Source of the DNA: Flavobacterium sp.
GTDB taxonomy: Bacteria; Bacteroidota; Bacteroidia; Flavobacteriales; Flavobacteriaceae
Assembly: GCF_013822155.1 (NCBI RefSeq)
Contig: NZ_PNJW01000008.1
Span: 18,270-82,269 of the forward strand
Reading direction: 5' to 3'
DNA length: 64,000 nt
Shown here piece after piece: positions 49,778 to 57,844 of this stretch (within the stretch, counting starts at the first letter, position 1; every line of letters starts with the position of its first letter). The notes beneath the pieces are model-generated. The model was not told the DNA's origin and made no database searches. It worked only from the letters and a program-made list of their open reading frames with translations. The position numbers and the translations under genes are program-made.

Positions 49778-51904
49778 TTAATCTTCCAGTAAAACCTCCA
49801 AAATACTAATCGCTGCTTCACTAATCTTAGTTCCGGGGCCAAAAACAGCAACTGCTCCAGCATCGAATAAAAATTGATAATCTTGATGAGGAATCACACC
49901 ACCCACAATGACCATAATGTCTTCACGACCGTATTTTTTAAGTTCTTCAATTACTTGTGGAACCAAGGTTTTGTGTCCGGCAGCCAGAGAGGAAACACCT
50001 AAAATGTGCACGTCGTTTTCAACGGCTTGTTTGGCTGCTTCGGCTGGCGTTTGAAATAACGGGCCAATGTCCACATCAAAACCAACATCAGCATAACCGG
50101 TGGCAACCACTTTTGCTCCGCGGTCATGACCGTCTTGTCCCATTTTCGCAATCATAATGCGGGGACGACGACCTTCTTTTTTTGCAAAGGCATCGGCTAA
50201 TTGTTTCGCTTTTTCGAAACTTACATCATTTTTAATTTCTTTACTATACACGCCACTAAATGTTCTGATTTGTGCTTTATATCTGCTGAAAACTTCTTCT
50301 AAGGCATCACTGATTTCACCCAAAGTAGCTCTGTTTCTAGCAGCTTCAACGGCTAAAGTTAATAAATTTTCAGTTCCTGTTTTTGCCGCTTCTGTCAATT
50401 TTGCTAAACAAACTTTTACTTGTTCATTATTTCGACTCGCTTTTATTCGGTTTAAACTTTCAATTTGTTGTTTTCGAACCATTTGATTATCAACATCCAA
50501 AATCATCAACGGATCTTCTTTCTCCAAACGGTATTTGTTGACACCCACAATGATATCCTGACCACTGTCAATTCTGGCTTGCTTTCTGGCAGAGGCTTCT
50601 TCAATTCGCAATTTGGGAATTCCGGCTTCAATGGCTTTTGTCATACCGCCTAATTCTTCTACTTCTTCAATCAAAGCCCATGCTTTTTCAGCAATTTCAT
50701 TAGTTAAACTTTCTACATAATAACTTCCTGCCCAAGGGTCAACCGTTTTACAAATTTTAGTTTCTTCTTGTAAAAATATTTGTGTATTTCGAGCAATTCG
50801 AGCTGAAAAATCCGTTGGTAAAGCAATGGCTTCATCCAATGCATTGGTGTGTAAAGATTGTGTTCCTCCAAAGGCGGCTGCGGCTGCTTCAATACAAGTT
50901 CTGGCCACATTATTAAAAGGATCTTGCTCTGTTAAGCTCCAACCTGATGTTTGACAATGGGTTCGTAGAGCCAGTGATTTTTCGTCTTTTGGATTGAATT
51001 GTTTTAATAGTTTTGCCCATAACATTCTCCCTGCTCGCATTTTGGCAATTTCCATAAAGTGATTCATTCCAATTGCCCAGAAAAATGATAAGCGAGGAGC
51101 AAAAGTGTCAATATCCATTCCGGCAGCTAAACCGGTTCGAATGTATTCTAAACCATCGGCTAGGGTATAAGCTAATTCAATATCTGCAGTGGCTCCGGCT
51201 TCCTGCATGTGATAACCGGAAATCGAAATTGAATTGAATTTAGGCATATTTTTGCTGGTATATTCAAAAATATCCGCAATAATTTTCATGGAAGGAGTAG
51301 GTGGATAGATATATGTATTTCTAACCATAAACTCTTTCAAAATATCATTTTGAATGGTTCCTGAAAGTAAATTCGGAGCAACACCTTGTTCTTCGGCTGC
51401 TACAATATAAAAAGCCATGATTGGTAAAACTGCTCCGTTCATAGTCATTGAAACCGACATTTCGCCAAGGGGAATTTGGTCAAATAATACTTTCATATCT
51501 TCTACCGAATCAATGGCCACTCCCGCTTTTCCTACATCACCAACCACGCGTTCGTGATCAGAATCATAACCGCGGTGCGTTGCCAAATCAAATGCAACTG
51601 AAAGACCTTTTTGACCAGCAGCTAGATTTCTACGGTAAAAAGCATTACTTTCTTCCGCTGTAGAAAATCCGGCATATTGACGAACTGTCCAAGGACGACG
51701 GACATACATCGTGGCATAAGGACCTCTAAGATTTGGTGCAAATCCGGCAGCAAAACCTAAATGTTCTAATTTTTCAACGTCAGATTTATGATAAGATTGT
51801 TTTAATTCAATGTGTTCAGCTGTGCTGAAAGGGACAACAGAACTAGTATCAGCTTTTTTTACTGCACTTTTCAAGGTTAACTGTTGTATGTTTTTTCGTT
51901 TCAT
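49778..51904 (-). CDS. scpA: Methylmalonyl-CoA mutase large subunit, with B12-binding domain
   Basis: '[57 protein letters not shown]'; B12 '[34 protein letters not shown]'. Confidence 0.98.
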   Translation of the reverse strand: MKRKNIQQLTLKSAVKKADTSSVVPFSTAEHIELKQSYHKSDVEKLEHLGFAAGFAPNLRGPYATMYVRRPWTVRQYAGFSTAEESNAFYRRNLAAGQKGLSVAFDLATHRGYDSDHERVVGDVGKAGVAIDSVEDMKVLFDQIPLGEMSVSMTMNGAVLPIMAFYIVAAEEQGVAPNLLSGTIQNDILKEFMVRNTYIYPPTPSMKIIADIFEYTSKNMPKFNSISISGYHMQEAGATADIELAYTLADGLEYIRTGLAAGMDIDTFAPRLSFFWAIGMNHFMEIAKMRAGRMLWAKLLKQFNPKDEKSLALRTHCQTSGWSLTEQDPFNNVARTCIEAAAAAFGGTQSLHTNALDEAIALPTDFSARIARNTQIFLQEETKICKTVDPWAGSYYVESLTNEIAEKAWALIEEVEELGGMTKAIEAGIPKLRIEEASARKQARIDSGQDIIVGVNKYRLEKEDPLMILDVDNQMVRKQQIESLNRIKASRNNEQVKVCLAKLTEAAKTGTENLLTLAVEAARNRATLGEISDALEEVFSRYKAQIRTFSGVYSKEIKNDVSFEKAKQLADAFAKKEGRRPRIMIAKMGQDGHDRGAKVVATGYADVGFDVDIGPLFQTPAEAAKQAVENDVHILGVSSLAAGHKTLVPQVIEELKKYGREDIMVIVGGVIPHQDYQFLFDAGAVAVFGPGTKISEAAISILEVLLED

Positions 51905-51944
51905 TTTATAAATTCTATTGAAACCGTTTTGTTAATTTATCTAA

Positions 51945-53300
51945 TTATGCTTCTAAGGATAATCGTTCTTGTTCTGTTTTTTCGGCTAAACGTTTTTCAA
52001 TAATTGGCGTTATCAACGTTTTTCGGGCGTTCGTTTTTACAAAAGGAAAAAGTTCTAATTCTTTTGCCATTTTATCATTTTTGTTTGGATATTTATTGGT
52101 TCCCAACAAAACTTCTTTTCCGGAATCAAATAAGTCTTGTTCTTTTTGAGCACTTTCATTGATTTTACGTTGAATTGTTCCTTCTATTAATTGCGTAATT
52201 AATCCGCCGTTTGCTTCAATATCTTTAAATAATTCCAAAGCTTTTTCAGCTAATTGCTCGGTTAATGATTCAATATAATAGGCACCGTCTGCAGGGTTGT
52301 GCACTTGATTGAAATAACTTTCATGCTTTAAAACCAATAATTGGTTTCTGGAAATTCTATCCCCGAATTCATTGTCTTTGTGATAAAGTGCATCATAAGC
52401 CAAATTAGAAATTCCGTCTGCACCTCCCAAAATAGCACTCATACATTCTGTAGTAGTACGAAGCATATTCACATTATAATCGAATAAAGTTTTGTTGCGT
52501 TTGGTGGGAGTAACAATGATATGACAATCAAAGGTATAGTCATATTCTTTTGCTAACGAATCAAAAAGTAATCGCAAGGCACGTAATTTTGCTATTTCGA
52601 AAAAATAATTGGTTCCAACAGAAACTTCAAAAGTTATTGGAGTTGAAATACTATCAATTCGATTGAAATATTCATTCACATGAGCCATGGCATAAGCCAA
52701 TTGTTGAATGATATTTGCTCCTGCATTTTGATATAAATCAATTTTACAACTTAGGAATGGAAAATTTAACGATGCTACAGATTGCAGTTGGTTGAAATCT
52801 TTTTCTAATGATTCAAACCAATTTCCGTCCTTCGCTAATTGCCCTATAGTATCTTGTAAAACAATGATTTTGTAGTTATTTTGAGAGGCAAAAGATGCGG
52901 ATTTCTTGATAAAATCAGCCGAAAGAAATAACACGTTAAAATAATAGATGATGTTTTCCTTCGGAAGATTTTTCATCAGTTTTTCTAAAGAAACAGTATC
53001 AGATTCAAGCGTAAACCGAATTGATTCTGCTCCTCTATTAATCGTTTCTGCTGCTCTTTCATTAGACTTTGAAATATCATAAACATAAATGTTTTGAATA
53101 ATTTTAAATCCGTTTGAAATTGGTGATTCGAATTTTAACTGATTTTCATCGGCGTGGTAAAAAGGTTTTACTTTAATACCTTCCGGACTTTCCCAAACTA
53201 AAGTTTCGTTATAATCAGCCCCTTTGAGTTCGTACTGAATTTGCTGTTTCCATTGTTTGGATGAAACAGATTCAAATTCGTTGAATAGATGCTTAGACAT
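51945..53300 (-). CDS. Methylmalonyl-CoA mutase small subunit
   Basis: 'FESVSSKQWKQQIQYELKGADYNETLVWESPEGIKVKPFYHAD', 'NPADGAYYIESLTEQLAEKALELFKDIEANGGL'. Confidence 0.93.
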   Translation of the reverse strand: MSKHLFNEFESVSSKQWKQQIQYELKGADYNETLVWESPEGIKVKPFYHADENQLKFESPISNGFKIIQNIYVYDISKSNERAAETINRGAESIRFTLESDTVSLEKLMKNLPKENIIYYFNVLFLSADFIKKSASFASQNNYKIIVLQDTIGQLAKDGNWFESLEKDFNQLQSVASLNFPFLSCKIDLYQNAGANIIQQLAYAMAHVNEYFNRIDSISTPITFEVSVGTNYFFEIAKLRALRLLFDSLAKEYDYTFDCHIIVTPTKRNKTLFDYNVNMLRTTTECMSAILGGADGISNLAYDALYHKDNEFGDRISRNQLLVLKHESYFNQVHNPADGAYYIESLTEQLAEKALELFKDIEANGGLITQLIEGTIQRKINESAQKEQDLFDSGKEVLLGTNKYPNKNDKMAKELELFPFVKTNARKTLITPIIEKRLAEKTEQERLSLEA

Positions 53301-53303
53301 CGT

Positions 53304-53651
53304 TTATAGAGATTTATTGTTTTCTTCTTCTAACAAATCCTCTTCAAATTCGATGATATAAATATCTTCGCTGTCGCGTTTCATATAATACTTTTCGCGA
53401 GCATATTTTTCAATTTGATCAGGATTGTTTAATCGTTTAATATCAAGACAGTCTTTTTTAATTTCGTCTTGGTAGTATTTTTTATTGGTTTCAAGTTCAT
53501 CCAATTCTTTATTTAAAACGCGATGTTCAATGTAAGAATAGTTATCAAGGAAAAGCATCCAAACAGCGAAAAAAACAAGTACTAATACATATCGGTTTCC
53601 GACATATTTGAACCATGGGTGTTTTTCCTTATAGCGTTGGATAAAGTTCAT
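53304..53651 (-). CDS. FtsB/DivIC-like septum formation initiator
   Basis: Short coiled coil after one TM; 'IEKYAREKYYMKRDSEDIYIIEF'. Confidence 0.88.
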   Translation of the reverse strand: MNFIQRYKEKHPWFKYVGNRYVLVLVFFAVWMLFLDNYSYIEHRVLNKELDELETNKKYYQDEIKKDCLDIKRLNNPDQIEKYAREKYYMKRDSEDIYIIEFEEDLLEEENNKSL

Positions 53652-53653
53652 GT

Positions 53654-54262
53654 TTATAATATTCGTTGGTTAATTACGGCTCGAACTACATCGATGGCAA
53701 CTGTATTGTATTTGTCATTCGGAATTATAATATCTGCAAAGGCTTTGGTGGGTTCAATGAACTGTTCGTGCATTGGTTTTAACGTAGTTTGATAGCGATT
53801 TATAACCTCATTCATATCACGTCCCCGTTCTGCAATATCACGTTTTAATCTTCGAATTAGTCGTTCATCAGAATCGGCATGAACATATACTTTAATGTCG
53901 AACATATCACGAAGCTCTGGATTAGATAGGATTAAAATGCCTTCAACAATAATTACCTTTCTGGGATGAGTAATAATTGTGTCATCTGTTCGATTGTGTG
54001 TAACAAAAGAATAAACCGGTTGTTCAATTATATTACCCGCTTTAAGTTCTTTTAAATGGTTAACTAATAATTCGAAATCGATGGCTCTGGGATGATCAAA
54101 ATTAATTTTCGTTCGTTCTTCATAGCTTAAATTATGTGTTTCTTTGTAGTAGGAGTCTTGAGAAATTACTCCAACCTCGGTGTCAGGAAGTTCATTCATG
54201 ATTTGATGAACAACAGTTGTTTTTCCACTCCCGGTACCTCCTGCAATTCCAATAATCAGCAT
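53654..54262 (-). CDS. udk: Uridine kinase
   Basis: 'IGIAGGTGSGKTTVVHQIM', 'ISQDSYYKE', 'NFDHPRAIDFELL', 'RRLKRDIAERGRDMNEVINRY'. Confidence 0.97.
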   Translation of the reverse strand: MLIIGIAGGTGSGKTTVVHQIMNELPDTEVGVISQDSYYKETHNLSYEERTKINFDHPRAIDFELLVNHLKELKAGNIIEQPVYSFVTHNRTDDTIITHPRKVIIVEGILILSNPELRDMFDIKVYVHADSDERLIRRLKRDIAERGRDMNEVINRYQTTLKPMHEQFIEPTKAFADIIIPNDKYNTVAIDVVRAVINQRIL

Positions 54263-54452
54263 AATTTATTTATTGTTTTATTCCCTACAAATTTAGGAAA
54301 ATTTAACTACTTAGAATTAGTAATGCAAATCTTTTTTAAAGGAGTTACTAACGAAAACGTTTTAAAAAATGAGATTATTTAAAAAACAGGATTGAATTTT
54401 AAGAAATGTGAAATGGAAGGAAATAAATTCTTTTTCAAAGGAAAATTTACAA

Positions 54453-54477
54453 ATAAAAAATCCCGAACATGTCAGGA
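54453..54477 (-). terminator. Intrinsic terminator after trxB
   Basis: Minus-strand TCCTGA-CATGT-TCGGGATTTTTTATT. Confidence 0.6.
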
Positions 54478-54504
54478 TAATTTTATTCATTTGGTTTGGT
54501 GTAA

Positions 54505-55452
54505 TTATTCTTTTGACGCTAAATATCTTTCTGCATCTAAAGCTGCCATACAACCTGTACCGGCTGCGGTTATTGCTTGTCGGTAAACATGATCAGCGGC
54601 ATCACCGGCCACAAAAACTCCGGGGACATTAGTTTTAGATGTGCCGGGAATATTTTTGATATATCCTGTTTCATCTAATGTAATAAAATCTTTAAAGATT
54701 GCAGTATTAGGTTCATGTCCAATGGCAACAAAGAATCCGGTAGTCGGAATTTCAGTTTCAACGCCACTTGTTCTTTCTTTTACTAAGACTGAACTAACCA
54801 CTTGACCGTCTCCCTTTACTTCTATGGTTTCGGTATTTAATAAGATTTCTATATTTTCAGTTTTTCTAACTCTGGTTTCCATTATTTTTGAAGCTCTGAA
54901 CTTTTCACTTCGCACTAACATGGTTACTTTTTTACACATTTTAGAAAGGTAATGTGCCTCTTCACAAGCTGAATCGCCGGCACCTACAATCACAACTTCT
55001 TGATTTCGGTAGAAGAAACCATCACAAACGGCACAAGCAGAAACACCACCCCCTAATTTCAAGTAATGTTGTTCTGAAGGTAAACCCAAATATTTTGCTG
55101 ATGCACCTGTAGAAATAATGACCGTTTCACAATGTAATTCTATGGTGTCATTTATCCAAACTTTATGAATAGGTCCGGTAAAATCAACTTTTGTTGCCCA
55201 ACCATCTCTAATGTCGGTATTGAATCTTTTGGCTTGAGCCTGAAGTTGAATCATCATTTCCGGACCGGTAACCCCATCAGGATAACCCGGAAAATTTTCA
55301 ACTTCATTAGTGGTTGTTAATTGACCACCGGGTTGAGTTCCTTGATATAACACTGGTTGCATACTTGCTCTGGCGGCATAAATAGCAGCAGTATATCCTG
55401 CAGGGCCAGAACCTATAATTAAACATTTTACTTTTTCTATCGTATTTGACAT
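54505..55452 (-). CDS. trxB: Thioredoxin-disulfide reductase
   Basis: 'LIIGSGPAGYTAAIYAARA', 'ACAVCDGFFYRNQEVVIVGAGDSACEEA', 'GVFVAGDAADHVYRQAITAAGTGCMAALDAERYL'. Confidence 0.98.
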   Translation of the reverse strand: MSNTIEKVKCLIIGSGPAGYTAAIYAARASMQPVLYQGTQPGGQLTTTNEVENFPGYPDGVTGPEMMIQLQAQAKRFNTDIRDGWATKVDFTGPIHKVWINDTIELHCETVIISTGASAKYLGLPSEQHYLKLGGGVSACAVCDGFFYRNQEVVIVGAGDSACEEAHYLSKMCKKVTMLVRSEKFRASKIMETRVRKTENIEILLNTETIEVKGDGQVVSSVLVKERTSGVETEIPTTGFFVAIGHEPNTAIFKDFITLDETGYIKNIPGTSKTNVPGVFVAGDAADHVYRQAITAAGTGCMAALDAERYLASKE

Positions 55453-55566
55453 GACTTAAATTTTTCAATTTCGAAGTGCAAAGGTAAGTTTTAATAGAAA
55501 AAAAATTCTTAATTGTTGATTAGTTTTAATAAATTATAAAAAATGAAATTTTCTTTTGAGTTTTGA

Positions 55567-55597
55567 TTTGTAAAACATTTTATTTGTTTTATATTTG
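55567..55597 (+). promoter_or_regulatory. Bacteroidota-type promoter for tRNA-Pro
   Basis: TTTG (55567-55570), 19-nt spacer, TATATTTG (55590-55597). Confidence 0.75.
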
Positions 55598-55652
55598 CAA
55601 CCTCAAATAAGGGAAATGATTTGAAAATATCCCGATTTTGAAATTTGCTTTT

Positions 55653-55727
55653 CGGGGTGTAGCGTAGCCCGGTTATCGCGCCTGCTTTGGGAGCAGGAGG
55701 CCGCAGGTTCGAATCCTGCCACCCCGA
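55653..55727 (+). tRNA. tRNA-Pro (TGG)
   Basis: Acceptor CGGGGTG/CACCCCG; anticodon stem-loop CCTGC-TTTGGGA-GCAGG; TTCGAAT T-loop; CCA not encoded. Confidence 0.95.
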
Positions 55728-55754
55728 CAACACTTACACTAAGTAAGGTCTAAA

Positions 55755-55789
55755 ACCCTCAAATTCTATGAATTTGAGGGTTTTTTGTT
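55755..55789 (+). terminator. Strong intrinsic terminator after tRNA-Pro
   Basis: AACCCTCAAATTC-TAT-GAATTTGAGGGTTTTTTG. Confidence 0.85.
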
Positions 55790-56018
55790 TTATATCATAT
55801 CAAGAAACCCCAATCAATATCAATCTAAATGTGAGTTAAACGGTGAGTCTTTTTAAGTTTTATATTTACTCACTGAATAGCTTATAAATAACTGCAAATC
55901 ATTTATTTACAACATTTATTTTGATGCTATTTATTATTGTTTGACTTCTTTACTGCATCCCTTCCAACGGTTGGAATGAGAGAACAGCGCCAAAGAGTAT
56001 GAGTTGAACATAAAATAA

Positions 56019-57260
56019 ATGGATATGAAGAGTAAAAACACCTTTGGGATTCAATTCGTGTTACGGTTGCCCAAGAACAAGAAAGATGAGACGGCCACTG
56101 TTTATGCAAGGATTACAGTAAACGGTCGCAGAGCTGAAATTTCCTTAAAAAGCAAAGTATCGATCAACAATTGGGACGAAGCAAAAGGAAAAGCAAAAGG
56201 GAAACGGCAAGAAATCGTAAAATTGAACAGTCACATGGAACAGGTGCGTTCTTTGATCTTTGATAGCTATCAGGAATTGATACAGCAAAACAAAGTGGTT
56301 TCTGTTGATGCTGTTAAAGCCAAATACCTTGGTGAAGATATAGAGGAAGCAATGACCTTGCTAAAGGTTATTGAATATCATAAGCAAGTAGCTATTACAA
56401 AACTTGCACCAGGCACCATGAAGAACTATTACACGACAGAAAGTTATCTCAAAAAGTTTATACAACATCAATATCGTAAAAATGATATAACACTGGATGA
56501 ACTCAATTATAAGTTCATTCTGGATTTCGAAAACTTCCTTATTAATTATGAGTCGGTTGATCATCATAAATCTCTTAATAATAATGGAGTGATGAAACAC
56601 ATGGAGCGTTTGCGGAAAATGGTAAATATGGCTGTTATGATGGACTGGCTAGAAAAGGATCCTTTTTCCAAATACAAACTCCACTTCGACAAGGTAGAAC
56701 GAGGGCATCTTACAAAGGAAGAATTAAAGGTATTGAGCAATAAAAATTTTAAAATTGAACGGTTGCAATCTGTACTTGATATGTTTCTTTTCAGTTGTCA
56801 CACGGGGCTTGCCTACATTGATATATTCAATCTAACCCGAGAAAACATTGCTAAAGGAATCGATGGCAGGGATTGGTTAATGACCAACCGACAAAAAACG
56901 AACACCACGGTTAGGGTTCCCCTCTTGCCGGAGGCGGTTCAATTGATCAAGAAATATAAAGACCATCCCGTAGCTTTAGCAAAAGTCACCCTTTTTCCAG
57001 TCATTTCCAATCAGCGCATGAACGGTTACTTAAAGGAGATTGCTGAAATCTGTGGAATCAATAAGAATTTTACGTTCCACCTTGCTAGACATACATTTGC
57101 TACCACTGTAACTTTGAGTAACGGTGTTCCGATTGAATCTGTCAGCAAGATGCTTGGGCACACTTCAATACGTACTACACAGATTTATGCAAAAGTTGTG
57201 GAACACAAACTTAGCGAGGATATGCAGAATCTAAGGGAGCGAATGGCTGTAAAGGGTTAG
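56019..57260 (+). CDS. Tyrosine recombinase/site-specific integrase (Bacteroidota conjugative-element type)
   Basis: N-terminal arm-binding region 'TVYARITVNGRRAEISLKSKVSINNWDEAKGKAKG', 'LFSCHTGLAYIDIFNLT', 'HLARHTFATTV', 'MLGHTSIRTTQIYAKV'. Confidence 0.95.
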   Translation: MDMKSKNTFGIQFVLRLPKNKKDETATVYARITVNGRRAEISLKSKVSINNWDEAKGKAKGKRQEIVKLNSHMEQVRSLIFDSYQELIQQNKVVSVDAVKAKYLGEDIEEAMTLLKVIEYHKQVAITKLAPGTMKNYYTTESYLKKFIQHQYRKNDITLDELNYKFILDFENFLINYESVDHHKSLNNNGVMKHMERLRKMVNMAVMMDWLEKDPFSKYKLHFDKVERGHLTKEELKVLSNKNFKIERLQSVLDMFLFSCHTGLAYIDIFNLTRENIAKGIDGRDWLMTNRQKTNTTVRVPLLPEAVQLIKKYKDHPVALAKVTLFPVISNQRMNGYLKEIAEICGINKNFTFHLARHTFATTVTLSNGVPIESVSKMLGHTSIRTTQIYAKVVEHKLSEDMQNLRERMAVKG

Positions 57261-57470
57261 CTCGATGCAATGGGTTTATTTTATAGAAGGTTTTTATAAA
57301 GAATGCGTCAGGTAAGCCATGCCTTTTCTAGCCAAATGGTGCCTTTGGATGCCAATTTATTAAAGCCTTTAGTCACTTTCAGTTCATTTGTATTCATAGT
57401 GGCAGAATTGATAACAGAAGACTGTTCTGCCCTTCAGAAAATTATTTTAATAATATCAAAGGAATTGCAA

Positions 57471-57758
57471 ATGAGAGTAGAACTTATCACCCGAGAGGAT
57501 CTTGAAAGTTTTAAAAAAGAACTTTTTGAAGAAATCAAAAGACATTCACCTTATATGAGAAAATCGGCACAAGAACCAAAGGAATGGTTGAAAAGCTATG
57601 AGGTACGTAAATTATTAGGAATTTCGGCAGGTACACTTCAAAACCTCAGGTTAAATGGAACATTACCCTATACTAAAATAGGTGGATTGATGTACTATCG
57701 TTACGAAGATATTCGGAAGTTGTTGGACGGTCATGAAAACCGAAAAGAAAGAACTTAA
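57471..57758 (+). CDS. Helix-turn-helix (excisionase/MerR-like) DNA-binding protein
   Basis: 'EWLKSYEVRKLLGISAGTLQNLRLNGTLPYTKIGGLMYYRYEDIRKLLDG'; ORF-track start at 57303 possible. Confidence 0.85.
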   Translation: MRVELITREDLESFKKELFEEIKRHSPYMRKSAQEPKEWLKSYEVRKLLGISAGTLQNLRLNGTLPYTKIGGLMYYRYEDIRKLLDGHENRKERT

Positions 57759-57793
57759 TGGTATGGGCAGGTATTTTTATTTTGGTCTATAAC

Positions 57794-57836
57794 AAACATA
57801 AAAATTTGGTATAATATTTACCAAATTTTTATGTTT
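57794..57836. terminator. Perfect 18-bp inverted repeat; likely bidirectional terminator between convergent genes
   Basis: AAACATAAAAATTTGGTA-TAATATT-TACCAAATTTTTATGTTT. Confidence 0.65.
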
Positions 57837-57844
57837 ATAGCAAA

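Noticed and set aside
50157-50486. Plus-strand ORF inside the methylmalonyl-CoA mutase gene
   Set aside because: Antisense to a strongly conserved coding region; no promoter or recognisable domain.
55509-55733. ORF on the minus strand (MLSGWQDSNLRPPAPKAGAITGLRYTPK...)
   Set aside because: It is the antisense translation of tRNA-Pro and flanks; a familiar spurious ORF type.
57303-57470. Long N-terminal extension of the HTH ORF
   Set aside because: The extension has no HTH-family similarity I recognise; the internal ATG at 57471 gives the expected size.
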